Source: Solenopsis invicta
Lineage: Eukaryota > Arthropoda > Insecta > Hymenoptera > Formicidae
Assembly: GCF_016802725.1 (NCBI RefSeq)
Contig: NC_052676.1
Coordinates: 8,132,937 to 8,196,936 of the forward strand
DNA: 64,000 nt
Direction of reading: 5' to 3'
Below, one piece after another: positions 22,394-34,491 of this stretch. Within the stretch, counting starts at the first letter, position 1; each line of letters begins with the position of its first letter. A model generated the notes under the pieces. The model saw only the letters and a list, made by a program, of their open reading frames with translations. It was not told where the DNA came from and made no database searches. Position numbers and translations under genes: made by a program.

Positions 22394-22660
22394 GAGCGAA
22401 GGGGTAACCACTTAACGTAATCGTGGAACGGTGTCCTCGAAATTATTATGAAATTTTTATGAAATCTTATGTAAACATTTCAGTGTAACAATCAGATGTA
22501 ATCATGAAGTCAGATGAAATTACCAGAAATCATAATAAAATCATATTAAATCGCCAGAAATTATAATGAAATCATATGTAATCAGCAGAAATCATTTGCA
22601 GTCAGATGAAATCATGTAATCTGTGGAACAACATTTTAGCTAGTGGTTACCCCCTCGCTC
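22394..22660. mobile_element. MITE with ~20-bp inverted ends and internal minisatellite
   Basis: The left end GAGCGAAGGGGTAACCACTT and the complement of the right end, GAGCGAGGGGGTAACCACTA, match with two mismatches. The interior (about 22480-22620) is a degenerate array of AATCATATGAAATC/CAGAAATCA words. No open frame. Target duplication not clear. Confidence 0.75.
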
Positions 22661-22714
22661 CTGAGTAGTCTCTGCGATATCTTATTGAAATCATCATAAG
22701 TAAAAAATTACACA

Positions 22715-22979
22715 CGTAAAAGTTTCTTGCGTATCATTAGTAGATGAGAAGAATTCGAATGAAACAAAATAATGAAATGGTTTTAAAACACTTATAAAAA
22801 TGAACCTCAACTGTCCTTTTCTCCCCAGTCGGTAAGTAATCGTAAAAAGTGGTCTATTCAGGCAAGATAACACGTTGAGCTGAAGTTTTTTGCGTGCCAT
22901 TTGTAAATACGAAGAATTTGAATAAAACAAAATAATGAGATTGTTTTAAAACACACACACACACACACACAAACACACA

Positions 22980-23019
<40 letters not shown>

Positions 23020-23125
23020 TTTTGGTACAAATGAGTTTTAACTCTCCTTTTCCTCCTTGACAATTAATAAGTAGTCGTAAATGGCACGTAAAATAAAGCC
23101 TATTCAGGCAGGAAAACACGGATTG
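22715..23125. repeat. Diverged two-copy tandem duplication (~175-bp unit)
   Basis: Unit 1 (about 22715-22885) and unit 2 (about 22886-23125) share AAGAATT.GAAT.AAACAAAAT, GGTTTTAAAACAC, CTCCTTTTC and CCTATTCAGGCA-type words in order. Unit 2 is longer because a CA/CT microsatellite expanded in it. Confidence 0.75.
22950..23018. repeat. Compound (AC)n(TC)n microsatellite
   Basis: About 31 bp of AC repeats followed by about 36 bp of CT repeats. The equivalent place in the neighbouring tandem unit has only AAAACACTTAT, so the expansion is local. Confidence 0.95.
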
Positions 23126-24139
23126 CTGTTGAAAGAAGTGAAAAATATGCATTAACGTATACAATTTAAAGATAATTTTATTTGCCGCACATTTTTACGA
23201 ATTTGATAAATACAAGATAAGTCACATTTTCGCAATGAAGCACGTAATAACGAAATGGCGTGCAAGACAAAATTTCATCGTCAACACGTCACTTTTCATG
23301 TCTATTAATTCTAATTCTTTCCGCGATATTATGTCGCCACCGTCAACCCGGTGTTCTCAACCGATTACTCAGGAGCCCTAACTTCTTTTATAAAAAATTA
23401 AATTAAATGACGTAAATATATAAATTATATTAAATTTTAATTTATAATAAGTTATTTTACAGTTAAATTTATAAGAATTGACAAATTAAACTGGATTAAA
23501 ATTAAATTTAAATTTGTTTACTCTAAAACTTTTTGTTTTTCTTTTCTTACATTTTCTCTGAGATCTTCTAATGCTAAAATCTCGTAATATTGCGCCAAAT
23601 AATCGCGTTTCACCTGATTGCGTGCCGCTCTTAAATCGTCGAGCTCCATTTAGTGCTCGCCGCTAACCGACTACGACATGCTAAGAGCTTTCGTCTACTC
23701 TTTCAAAGGCTTTAAAGCTTTCACGCGGAATGACCGCCAGCCGGATCTCTCGTCGTTTAGAATAATAGCGACGACAATAACAATTTTTCGATTAAATCGG
23801 CCACATGTGATCATGAAATGAAAGAAAATCAATGGCGCTTTAAGTAAAAAAGAAAGATCCACGGAGAATATGTATACCATTATAAGAATGTAAGTAAAGA
23901 GTTTGTCTCCAAAGAGTGTTACTGACAGCAAAATATACAAATTTCCGTAATCACAAACATAAAAAGTAAATTGGTATCACTTTAACTATTGGTATATTTT
24001 TTATGTGTTTTTTCTGGTCATAAAATTTATAAATTGTACAATATTTTTATATTTCCTATTTATTCTATGCTATTTGAAATAATCACTATAAACAAATATT
24101 TACAAATTTATATACAGATTACGACGTGACGTCCTATTT
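23126..24139. other. Mixed intergenic sequence, no gene seen
   Basis: A small CpG-containing patch around 23600-23770 lies between AT-rich flanks. No protein-like frame. Confidence 0.5.
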
Positions 24140-24830
24140 ATTCTTATGTGTTACATTTCATTTCGTCTCGTACCCACGTTTGCTCGTCGTGTACGTTTTC
24201 CCGGTCGCGCAGATTTTGAGATACACTGCACGATTTTATCGAGAATCGTTGTCGTATTGTATATGAAACGCTTGTGCGAATATCGCGTACGATTAAGAAT
24301 ATGTGTGATCTTGTGTACCGTTCTGTATTGTCGCGTTCTGTATTGTCGTTGAGCGGTCGCGAATATAATTGGATCGCGCTATTCGCTTTTGCTATTTCTC
24401 TGTGTCAACTCGCGTAGCAATTTCCAACTGCGTAGCAAACTCGCCCCTGCTCGCGCCTTGTATTCTTGTCGCGTATCAATGATTGTAAGTACCGTACAAT
24501 GTCGAAAGAAATAAAATTCTTGTTTATTCTTTTTGTTACATGTCGCTTAGTTCTCCCTCGCCCACCTCCATTCAGACGCCCATACCGAGCCACTCCTGTC
24601 CATTCTGTGGCAGAGCAATCGGTTATCGGAGCGGTTGCTATTCGTGATTTTCCCGAGAATTTCGACTTCGAGGTTTCGTTCGCTTTTAAGATTGGCACGC
24701 TCTCTCGTGCCTGGCGCCCAATTACCGTTCTAGTTTATTGGACGTTCGATCAGTCTAATCGTGTCTAAGTTTCCGCGCGGTGAGCATCGCGGGTAAGCAA
24801 CGAAGTTGCACCACGCTCGTGCGGTCGCAA
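24140..24830. other. CpG-rich non-coding island
   Basis: GC and CpG rise sharply, with frequent CGCG and TCGCG words and a short repeat of GTTCTGTATTGTCG (24320-24350). Frames of up to 100 codons occur in opposing orientations and carry no domain. Confidence 0.4.
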
Positions 24831-24955
24831 CGTATATACATAAATATATTTGTTAAATTGTATATATTTTGAAATGAGAGATAGAATCGCTTTTGTTTAG
24901 ATATAGAAGTTTATTTAAAATTAAATTCATATTTTTGTATTGCGCGAGTATAATA

Positions 24956-25851
24956 GGGTAAATTGGAGTATTATGGCCATATACGGAAAAGATGGCCATA
25001 GTCTGTAATTTCTCCAGTAATTGCTAAATAGTGCATTTTTATAGTCATTCTGAAAGATAATCAATATTTACAGTATTTTATATGCGTACACTATTCGAAA
25101 CAATCTTATTTTGAATAATATATAATACTTTTACTTTTGACTACCTGCAAAGTTTTGCATGTGTCCTCTAAAAGCTGCTATAACGTCGAATAAATTACTG
25201 TTAAGCTATCATAATCAACGTTATATAATAGAGGAACCTAAATTGTAACATGACTTATAATTTGCTTTTATTTTCACTATTTATTTAAATACACTATGAT
25301 CATCTTTTTCTTACAATTTGATCAGGATGACCCACTTTGTTTTTTTATACATTGTTTTTCTTTAAATTATAGAAATCTATTTTTTTCCTTACTTTAAAAG
25401 AATTATAATTGTTATATTATTATTGCAATATCAAATTTAAAAATTTTCATGTTACTATTGCAATATTATAATTATAACTAAGTCATATATAATTATATAT
25501 ATAAAAGATATATATACATATACGTGTTTATATTAAATATTTAAAATTATAAGTTTTATTTATCACTTTAAAAAATATTACATTTATTTTTAACATGAAA
25601 CGTGTATAGCCAATTGTCCCATAATACTATGGCCATCTTTTCCTTAAAATTTTGATAAGACGGCCAATGCATATGTTACAATATTTTGTTAATATTAGAT
25701 TTCTAATAAGTGTTTTCTCTTTAAATTCAATAGTATTATTAACTTTAAGATTCAGTGAAGTGATATGTCAAACATTATTAAAAAATAACAAAAATAAAAA
25801 TGCGTTTTTTGCATTTTGAAACACTATGGCCATCTTACCCGAGTTTACCCC
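24956..25851. mobile_element. TA-flanked DNA element, copy A (896 bp)
   Basis: Left end GGGTAAATTGGAGTATTATG and the complement of the right end, GGGGTAAACTCGGGTAAGAT, form inverted termini ending in ATGGCCAT words, flanked by TA (24954-24955, 25852-25853). The subterminal ATGGCCATA word occurs twice at the left end. The same element is present in reverse orientation at 45269-46149. No transposase frame. Termini and TA site fit the Tc1/mariner/pogo group (inference). Confidence 0.85.
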
Positions 25852-25989
25852 TATAACAAGAATAATATAAAAAAAATATGCTATGTTTATTACAATCACA
25901 TACACACGTAGTAAAACGCAATAACAATGGAGTTTATAAAATGACTAAAGAGATCATTAACGCGTTTGGACGTACATGTAACTGTGCAG

Positions 25990-26620
25990 AATTAAAGTGA
26001 AAAATAAACATTTATTGTTGAAACCCGAACGGGGTGCATGCGAACGTTGTGCATTATACCGTTGCCTCAGGATGAATGAATGTCTAAAACTGCCGCCGGA
26101 AACACGTTGGACGCGAGCAATAAAAATAATTGTCCGTGTAGCAACAACCAGCATGTTAACTGCAGCTTGCTGCAAGATGGCGGCGGAAACAAAGGACTGG
26201 GAATGACGTTGTTTACGAGCGCCGATTGTTTTAAAAAGCGACGAGAGAGAGTCGAGCATCGCTATCGGCGATCTCAGACGAGCGTGAGGAAGAGAGGAGA
26301 GGAGAGGAAACATGAGGAAAAAGAAACAGAAGAAGAGAGCATAAAAGAGAGTCGGACTCTGGTGAGAGGGATGAAGGAGAGCTTCTTCTAGTAGGAAGAC
26401 GCCACCGCGGGAACGAGCCTGATTGCTCTATTGGCCGGGATTAAAAAGCATTCTCGAAGCGATTGTTTGTAATTCTGATGAAAAAAAGTCGCACGATAAA
26501 GGAACAGCCGCGGCTCGAACGCTGGAAATTCAAGTTTTATGAACTGGAATTTAAAGTGAAACTGATTTAATTGCGTTACCGATGTTTTCGACTGCGGCTG
26601 TGTTTCCTCCACGTTTATGA
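25990..26620. other. CpG-rich non-coding island
   Basis: Includes CAAGATGGCGGCGG (near 26173), which contains the ATGGC core recognised by Pho/YY1-type factors, and a purine-rich stretch (26280-26390). Overlapping frames of about 100 codons on both strands show no domain. Confidence 0.4.
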
Positions 26621-27290
26621 TAATACTCTTCGTGTTTATTATTATTGCTATTTATTATAAAATAATTATAAGAGAGCATTTGTACTTTATTATTTACATT
26701 TTACCTTTACATAATATAAAAATGTGCATGTATCGCAGTTAATCTAATATAGGTGCGGTAGAGCGTTATTGTACAACGGCAATACAACTCTATCGACAAT
26801 GTTAACAAAAAAAAATCTTTGCCAAGCATTATTGAAAAAGTTCCGACAATATAAATCCGTATAATGAATAACCACGGCATATTAGGACCTATGTGTGGCA
26901 AAACGGGCTTTCTTTTGAATTGGCCTGTATGCGCGGAATATAGTGCGGATACGAGAAACTCCACTTACCGAAGCTATGATTATTTCAAGATGCACTCACA
27001 AAAATTGGCTGCTGCGCATCCTTTTTCAACATTTCCGCCCTGATACCGCTTTCCCAGGACGTTTTCAGACAGCGACTTTATATGTTTTGCAAAGAGCTGA
27101 GAAGAATGATTTTCAATGGAATCTCGATTAACGTACCTGATTAATTATTACCAAATTATTTGTACTGCCATTAAAGAATTTTTTCTTTAATTTTTTAACA
27201 AAATTTTGTTTAGGTAAATTATTTTTTTCATAAATGTATGACAAAGTACAAGATCAAAGTTTCTTCTTAAAAATTTTTTTCTAATACTGG
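26621..27290. other. Intergenic, no gene seen
   Basis: AT-rich with a short mixed-composition part (26880-27130). No recognisable coding or structural feature. Confidence 0.5.
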
Positions 27291-27294
27291 TTAA

Positions 27295-27831
27295 CCCGTT
27301 GAGATCATTAGGAGTCCAAAAGACTCCACGCTAACTTTATTCAAAATCGAACAACCTTCTACGAAACTAATTTTTATCTGAGAGTATACTATCTTCAGAA
27401 TACATTCCTGATTTCTTTTTAATTATTTAAAAAATTAGAAACTTTATAAATATTTTTTTAAAAATAGTTAAATTTTGCAGTTTTTAATATTTAAATTTTT
27501 TCATTATATTAAATTTATTTGAAAGTATATTATCTTGAGAATACACCCCTAAACTTTTGTTGAATTGCCTTAAAAATTTTATGAATATTTTTGTAAAAAA
27601 GTCAAATTTTGCAGTTTCTTTTATTTGAATTTTTTCATTATGTTAAATTCTAATTAAAAAAATTATTGGATGATAAAAAACAGATCTTAAGGTATGTCAA
27701 GTTCATTAGAAGAGCAAAATTTTTATGACAAAATATCAAAAAGCTGACAAATGGCGACTGATTTTGTGCAAGAGGTCCAATGAACCCCATGTGACCGTTG
27801 TGTTATTATTTGGAAGTGTGACCTCAACGGG
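27295..27831. mobile_element. piggyBac-like MITE (537 bp) with TTAA target site
   Basis: TTAA flanks both ends (27291-27294, 27832-27835). The termini CCCGTTGAGATCA and TGACCTCAACGGG are inverted with one mismatch. TTAA duplications followed by CCC are the signature of the piggyBac superfamily. The interior holds two tandem copies of a ~140-bp AT-rich unit (about 27376-27520 and 27521-27655; shared words GAAAGTATATTATCTT, AATTTTGCAGTTT, TTTTTTCATTAT). No transposase. Confidence 0.85.
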
Positions 27832-27835
27832 TTAA

Positions 27836-28530
27836 TTTAAGGATACTTAAAAAAAAATTGAAGAAACTGTGCTATATTTATGATTATTTTATCACTTAAC
27901 AATTTTTCAGACGCCACAAAAAATAATTTTAATTTAATTCTTTATTTGTGCAAATTTTTAAAGTGTAAATTTTTATCAACTTAAAACTCTTTACAAGTCT
28001 CAAATTACTATTTATTAGAAATAAGAGTTGCTCCAAATTATACAAAAAAAAAAAACAAAACATGACGCTATTAACGTTATTAACCTGCACATCCGAAGTT
28101 CTGATACAATCATTTGCAATAAACGTTATGTGTGCATAATTAATCTAATTATTTCAATTCCATTATTCAGAAAGAATCATTTCAGTAAATTAATTTCTTA
28201 TTTAAGAGTGCTTTTCATTTAGTGGCACAAGTCGACACAAGCGTCGTTCTATCTTTTTTGAGATTTGATGAGTTCGTACTTAAAAAAAAAGATAGTGTTA
28301 CTAAATGGAAAACCCTCTATGTCTTCTTTATGCAAATATTCGAGATCTGAATTTTTTTCGAATTTCCGAGACTTTGTAAGTCTCAAATTGTTCATTAGAA
28401 GAGCAAAATTGTCTAAAGTAACGCTTCGTTATTCACTTGTACATCTCCGAAGTTTTCTTGCTGTAAACCATTTAATTTCTCAGGATTAATATTTTTGTAA
28501 TTTAAGAGCTTCAAGCTTTTTTCATAAGAA
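27836..28530. other. AT-rich intergenic, weak internal duplication
   Basis: Two loosely similar stretches (about 28070-28215 and 28425-28515) share ACATC.CCGAAGTT and TAATTTAAGAG-type words. No gene. Confidence 0.4.
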
Positions 28531-28960
28531 TGGAAGTTACCTTCAAGTTCGTCAAAGACTTTTTGCGAGTTTTACAACGTGTATGAGAAATAGTAGAAAT
28601 ATCGAAGACAAAGCTCGGGAGGTCGTCGAGGGATGTCAAGCTTTGTGACACGCCTTTACTTCCGTCGTAAAAGTCGGCGTCTCCCGGATCAGGCAGTAAA
28701 TTCAAACTATACCATGATCAGAGAAAGATTGCAGAGTCGGCAAATTACGGAAAAAGGTAGTCAGACGTCGCGGGAAGGTGGGAGGGGGAGGGGGGTAGCT
28801 TGATACGGAGTGATTGAGGATAGGAATAAAAAGGGATTACGTCTATACTTCCGGTGGTGCGTCTCCGGCTCAGTTAATCCGACATTGATTCAATTTTGAT
28901 GGATGTAGATAAAGACGTGGAGAATTAAAAGAGCTGTACACGCGTGTTTTCGTTTTTATT
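28531..28960. other. CpG-rich non-coding island
   Basis: GC-rich patch with TCGTCGAGGG, TCGCGGG and a G-run cluster. No coding frame of note. Confidence 0.4.
28772..28795 (+). other. Potential G-quadruplex motif
   Basis: Four G-runs (3, 3, 5 and 6 Gs) separated by linkers of 5, 1 and 1 bases satisfy the usual G3+N1-7 quadruplex pattern. Confidence 0.6.
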
Positions 28961-29215
28961 GTACAACAGGCAGAGTTTCATTTCCTGCGAAATGTCATTC
29001 CGTCTTCTTTCACTAAACCTGAGCTGTTCTTCCATCTTCATTCGTGTCTGATTAAAAGCATTTATTTCACTTTCTCATTTAGAGGACACTATAATAGTTA
29101 TGGATCACTCTTAAAATATAAAAATTTATATTTTTATTTAGAAAAATATCAAACAAACAATGAAACATTTAATGATTTAATTAATCTTAGAAAATGATTT
29201 TTTTTTATTCCTTAT

Positions 29216-29990
29216 CAGAGGCCGGTCGTATTTAAAATAACATTATTTAATACATGTATTTTAAATAATAAATTAAATGGTTTTATTTAGCGTATATTTT
29301 TTTAAATAACTTTTTATTTTCTTATTTTCTGTTTTAAATAGAAAAAAGAAAAAAATTATTTGAATTTAAATAAGTACTTTAAATTAGTTTTCTCCTGGTT
29401 AATTTCGGATATTAGATTTGGCTTCCTTTATTAAAAAAAAAACAAAAAAAAACAAAAACTAATGCAAAAAGATTATGTAAAAAGATTTCATAATTTTATA
29501 AATTTCCTATTCAAAACCAAAGAAACAGCTGTTAAATTAATAGCTATTTCTCATCCTTATTTTAAATTTGAGCACATTGGTATTAAAGACAAAACAAATC
29601 ACATATGGAACCTATTTTTTTTAGAGACAGAAGAGCATACGATATCGTCGACAATACATTGACACCTGTCACTCTTCGGAATAACTTTGTGTCAAAAAAT
29701 TTTTTTTCCTTTGACGCTGAAAACGATAGAGGTTCTAACGAATGCAGTATAAAAATTGAGTATAAATTGATTGCTGCGCAACTAGAATGTATGCAATAAG
29801 TTCAAGATAAAAATGTAACTCTACAATATTTGGACCGTCTACTATCTAATTATAAGAGGGATGTTTATTAAGTTTAACATACATATCATTTGCACCAGTG
29901 GAAAGATTATTTTCTATGGCGGCCTTAACATATGTAACATTGAAACTATATTTTTTAATTTTAATTAAACAAACAAAGATCCATAATTGA
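29216..29990 (+). pseudogene. Decayed hAT transposase, C-terminal remnant
   Basis: A frame at 29462-29660 reads KRFHNFINF then LIAISHPYFKFEHIGIKDK, the pattern seen in hAT transposases ahead of the dimerisation domain. After stops and frameshifts, LQYLDRLLSNYKR (about 29820-29860) and FAPVERLFSMAALTY (about 29888-29935) follow. The latter is the conserved ERLFS block of the hAT C-terminal dimerisation domain. The upstream CAGAGGCCGGTCGTATTTAA at 29216 could be the left terminus; I did not find its partner. N-terminal DNA-binding and RNase-H parts are missing. Confidence 0.7.
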
Positions 29991-30431
29991 ATACTGATAT
30001 TAGTTGCAAACTTGTTCTTAAAACGTTTGATCCTTTTGAAGTATTATTATATCCTACAAAGAATAGTAAAAATAATTTTCGTTTACATAACATAATATAA
30101 TAAAATTATAATTTGATTTACAATTAATTCCGTAGTCTAATTGTTAATTATGGATTATTGCAATTTCTGTACTATAAAAATATTTTATTATAAATCAACT
30201 TCAATTTTATATAAAAATAAATTCAAGTTTACAATAAAACTCAGTAACAAATAATAAACTGCCTATTACGCGATAAGGATATTGTCTTTATTAAACAAAT
30301 ATTGTTTTTATTAAATAGATAATTATATAAAAGCTATACTTTTTTTTACAAGAAAACGGTCAAAACTGTCCCTCACCAATTTTGATAGGTTAGGATACGT
30401 TGTAGAATAATGTAGAATATTAAAAATATTA
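29991..30431. other. AT-rich stretch, no feature seen
   Basis: Highly AT-rich with no frame, terminal repeat or structure recognised. Confidence 0.6.
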
Positions 30432-30550
30432 TTTATTGCGAGAAATATCATCACAGCCTCAGTGGTCGAGTTGGCTAAGACACTTGTACCGGAGATTCGG
30501 GAGGTCCCAGGTTCGAACCCTGGCTGAGGTGATATTTTTCGCAATAAATC
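30432..30550. repeat. tRNA-like unit (30456-30530) inside a longer hairpin
   Basis: The core starts GCCTCAG and ends CTGAGGT, pairing as an acceptor stem. It has an A-box-like TGGTCGAGTTGG, a short GTC/GAC D-stem and a perfect T-arm (CCAGG TTCGAAC CCTGG) with the B box GGTTCGAACCC. No normal seven-base anticodon loop with T33 can be folded, so it is not called a functional tRNA. Outside the acceptor, TTTATTGCGAGAAATATCA (from 30432) pairs with the sequence after 30530, extending the stem by ~19 bp. It may be a tRNA-derived SINE or MITE, or a tRNA pseudogene caught in an inverted repeat. Confidence 0.65.
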
Positions 30551-32079
30551 ACAGTTTTTTCAGGGAGGAAAGGGTTAATATAGCTGCTAGTAAGCACCAA
30601 GTATTATTAAATTAATTTTAATTTAATAAAGTGATATTACTAACTCTTATTCGATTATAACTGTGTTATATGACCGAAAGTAACGGCGCGCAGTTTGGTT
30701 GAGTCTGAGAAAGTATATAAAATTACACGTATACATAAAGCCCTAAGATCTAGTTATGACCGAATAGGCCTTCTTGTTTAGATTGTAAAAATATTAGATT
30801 TATATTTTTTTTATCTGTTTATCCCGAGGTTTAGGGGTTGAACTATCTTCTCGAAAATAGTGAATTTTTTTTAGCAAATAGTTTTGAAACAGTGACATAT
30901 ATGAAAAAATGTTTCATACAAAAGTTTTACAGTTTTTTTATACTTTTTATAACGGTATATTCACTTCTTTGAAAAAGTCAAATTTTTTAGAAATCCATTA
31001 TTTTTGAGGATATATTTTAATCCCTGAACCTCAAAATAAGCAGATAAAAAGCAATGAGCCTAATATTTTTTTATGTTCAACCATATACTCAAAGCTCATC
31101 AAAATCGGTAAGGGATTGTTCTAACCGTTCCCTTCTCACAATCAGTATAATGTTGACGTTTTTCAATGAAAGCTATATTATTTATATTTATATTCTGTAA
31201 AACCCCGAAAACAACTTTAATAAATATTACTATTTTAAAAAAGGCTATCTTAATTATAAATATCTTGTGTTTTATTTTTTGATGACATAAGCAAAATGTG
31301 CAACATTTTTACCAATGAAAAAAGAATTATTGATGATTAATAAAATTTCAATAAATATTAAAAATCGCATAATATGTGCATTAAACAAAAATACATCATA
31401 AGTATAATAATAATTTGAATTAGAGTCACTGCACCAATTAATGAACAAACAAAAAGTTAAACTAATCAATAAACATATAAATGAAATTTTAATATACTTT
31501 TATAAAGATTTTATTATAATATAATTTTTTAAGTAAGATATATTTTAATAAAATCTTTATAAAAATTAGATCATAAAAAGTGTAATTAATTTGTAATTTA
31601 TTATTTTAAAGTTTTATTATTTTAATATCTTTCTGAAATAGTCATTTACTGATGATTGTTCAGCAATTGATACAGTGTCTCTACAATAATTATAACAATT
31701 ATTTAAATGTACAATATAATAATTATAATAAATATTTAAATATGATTTACAATGCGGAATTAGTGTCTGATTCACATCTGGTTCTCTCTATTTAAAACTA
31801 TGATTTTTAAATAGCCAGTTGTTTTCAATCTAAAAAGTAATGCAATTAACGACGTAGAAAAATAATAATTTAAAACAATAAATGCAAATTGAAATATTCT
31901 TCAGGAAAAAGAGAATGAAAAGGAAAATATTCTTAAAATTTAAAATCTACTTAAATATTTTCTACTGTAATTGCATCTCCAAGACACTTGCTTCGCATAC
32001 ATTGTACTCTTATATTTTGCAAGAGCATAGCTGCTCTGCTTACTTGTTTATTTATTTATTTATCGCAACTATTCTTCAC
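30551..32079. other. AT-rich intergenic, no gene seen
   Basis: Long AT-rich stretch. Contains only the hairpin listed at 31498 and no protein-like frame. Confidence 0.55.
31498..31564. repeat. Perfect 19-bp inverted repeat, 29-bp spacer
   Basis: TTTTATAAAGATTTTATTA at 31498-31516 is exactly complementary to 31546-31564. Isolated small hairpin in AT-rich DNA; may be a relic of a small MITE. Confidence 0.7.
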
Positions 32080-32560
32080 GCCCCCGCCGTCATTTCGCAT
32101 CCCATCCACGACGGAGAATAGATCGCCACATCCGGCCGAGTTTGCACAGGTTTCATCCTCGAGAAGGATGATAAACAACGAACCGGTATATTGACGGGAA
32201 ATAAATCGACGAGGATCTCGTCGATCCTCCATCTTTCGGCTCGCTTTCGATCCTTTTGTCGGCAACATCAGGAAGCATCAACAAATCTGTCGAGAAACGC
32301 ATGCAGCTTCGATTCTTGGCACTGGTCCAGCGCTTCCGGTTCGCCGCGCACGTTCACGACTCATCGCGTCGCGGGCGAGTGAGCCCGTGATTCTCCCTTA
32401 CATATCCGGTAGTTTTATTTTAATGGAGTCCGCCCGGGCTCATCACGTGAGCGAAGATTTATTAGCGCTGAGATGAGCGAAGTCTCTCCGCGAATCAGAG
32501 GATGATGTAACGTTTTGCGCTCGGAATTCATAGAATTACGAATTTTTACTCAGAGAAATT
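32080..32560. other. CpG-rich non-coding island
   Basis: GC-rich block with GCGTCGCGGGCG and CACGTGAGC (E-box CACGTG near 32445). Frames of 60-80 codons in several phases carry no domain. Confidence 0.4.
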
Positions 32561-33489
32561 TTTCCCATCGCCCCATTAACCACGATCATGCTAATTTATA
32601 TAACTTTAGTTTTTATATTTCGATAGATAATATACGTATCGCCTAATGTGTCAGTAATATTACACTAATATTGCAATAATAATTACAAATTACAATGGAA
32701 TATAACGTAAATTCTACAGAAATGTTACATTGCAATATATCACCATGTAATATTTTTGTAATATTTGTGTTATATTTTATTGCAGTATGTATATGATTTT
32801 GAAATATTACTGCTATATCGTATAATATTACGGTATAGTGGATCAGTATGCGACATTGCGGCGCCGTCGGAGACAGCAACATTCTATTTCTCATAATTAA
32901 AAAACACGGAGTAAAGGATGCAGTATTATGAAATTTCTCTGTTACATTCTAGTGAAATGATGTCTTTTGGAAGTAAAATTGGGCTTCCAATATTGGGCCT
33001 CCAAAATTGGGCTTCAAAATAAAAGTAAATAGATTACATAAAATAACAAAATTGCAATATATTCGTAATACAAGAATATTAAATTAAATTAATTTTTTGC
33101 AATATTAAACAAATATTACGTAATATTACAATACGATTGTCATCCGTCATCGTTTTTTCTTGTAATTTATTTTGACGAATTTTAATATTATTGTGATATT
33201 TTTATGATACACTTTAATAATATTTAGTCTATATCTCACAATCAGTTTAATATTGTTTCCAAATATTGGAAAAATAACATTGCTGTCATATTACTGTCAT
33301 GTCACATACTATTATATATAGGAATCACTTATCGCTAATTAGTAATCAGGAAAATAAAACATTTTAAGAAGTAATCTCTTTTTATAATATTTAATTCGGA
33401 CTTTAGAAATGAAAGAATCTTGCAATTTTCGGTCTTTTATTTATCTTTATATTATTATGAAAAGTTGGGAGAAAATGAGTTGTTGATAA
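32561..33489. other. AT-rich stretch with AATATT-rich words
   Basis: Dominated by TAATATT/AATATTAC words. A short direct repeat of AAATTGGGCTTCC-type words occurs about four times at 32975-33020. No gene. Confidence 0.5.
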
Positions 33490-34080
33490 TTAGCTTCCTT
33501 TTTTTTACTTCCACTTCGCCGGCGTTGAAGCGTATCTGTCTATTAGCGTGGAAATGGCCGCCGCTAAGTGCTTTTTAGCTGATAATCGATTTAAGAGAGC
33601 TTGATAATTTTCCGATGGGCGTCACTTTTTAGCCTTAAAAGCGACGAGCGATTAATTGCGCTCGAATTAACATCGCGAGGAGAATTGAAAAATTCAGCGT
33701 ATCGTATCTCTGCTTATTAGCTGCTGTCTTTGTGTTCAAACAATGCATCGTCATCAAGCTTTAATGCGATCTAAGGAACAATCGATTGCTGTGTAAGAAC
33801 GAAGACGAGTGTTGTGTCATCACCTTATCCACGCAAGGATATCGACAAGGACTTTGCCAAAGAGAACCAGCATTTCTGTTGACGGAAGGAACGTGTCTCG
33901 CTTACTAGCCGGCCTTTGATCACGCGATTTCACCTGATCTACTGTAATCATCTCTTCTTGTGTCGACATTCACGACAACTCTGATGATATCAATTGTTGC
34001 TCGTAATACTTCATTCATCTCAGCCGCTTCTATTAAGTTTGATTCAACTCGGAAATTGGAATACTTCTGACAAAACGGAT
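33490..34080. other. Moderately GC-rich non-coding island
   Basis: Contains GATAATCGATTTAAG (near 33580) and GCGATTAATTGCG (near 33649), homeodomain-type cores. No open frame of note. Confidence 0.4.
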
Positions 34081-34491
34081 ATAGGAGGTCATGGAATCAT
34101 TATTAACAAGCTCTTTTCAAATATTAATCGAAATTGAATATATTCACAGAAAAACATAATTATTCAACTAATCAAACGATTAGTAATCAAATTAAAACTA
34201 ATGTGATATATTCTATTTGACAAGTATTGTTTGCTCATGTATAAGCAACAGTATAAAATGACAAATTTTACAGAATTTGATAATCTTAAATTTCAATAAC
34301 TCATACGTATGTAAATATTTTGTAATTGTATTTCAATGTACATTATAATATGCATATTGTATATTATAACAATCATCTAAAAAGTATAACTTTATTGTTG
34401 TGAAAACAGCGATAAAAATTCTAGTTTTTTATTTAATGGTATTGTCATTTCCTATCCGATAATTTTTTTTCAGCTCGTAAAGTTACACAGC
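34081..34491. other. AT-rich spacer, nothing seen
   Basis: No structure or frame recognised. Confidence 0.6.

Noticed and set aside
30456..30530. Functional tRNA gene
   Set aside because: Acceptor, D and T arms look right, but no regular anticodon arm or T33 can be placed, so no amino-acid identity was assigned.
30323..30544. Minus-strand frame containing QPGFEPGTSRISG
   Set aside because: The peptide is the reverse translation of the tRNA-like B-box and T-arm, a common artefact.
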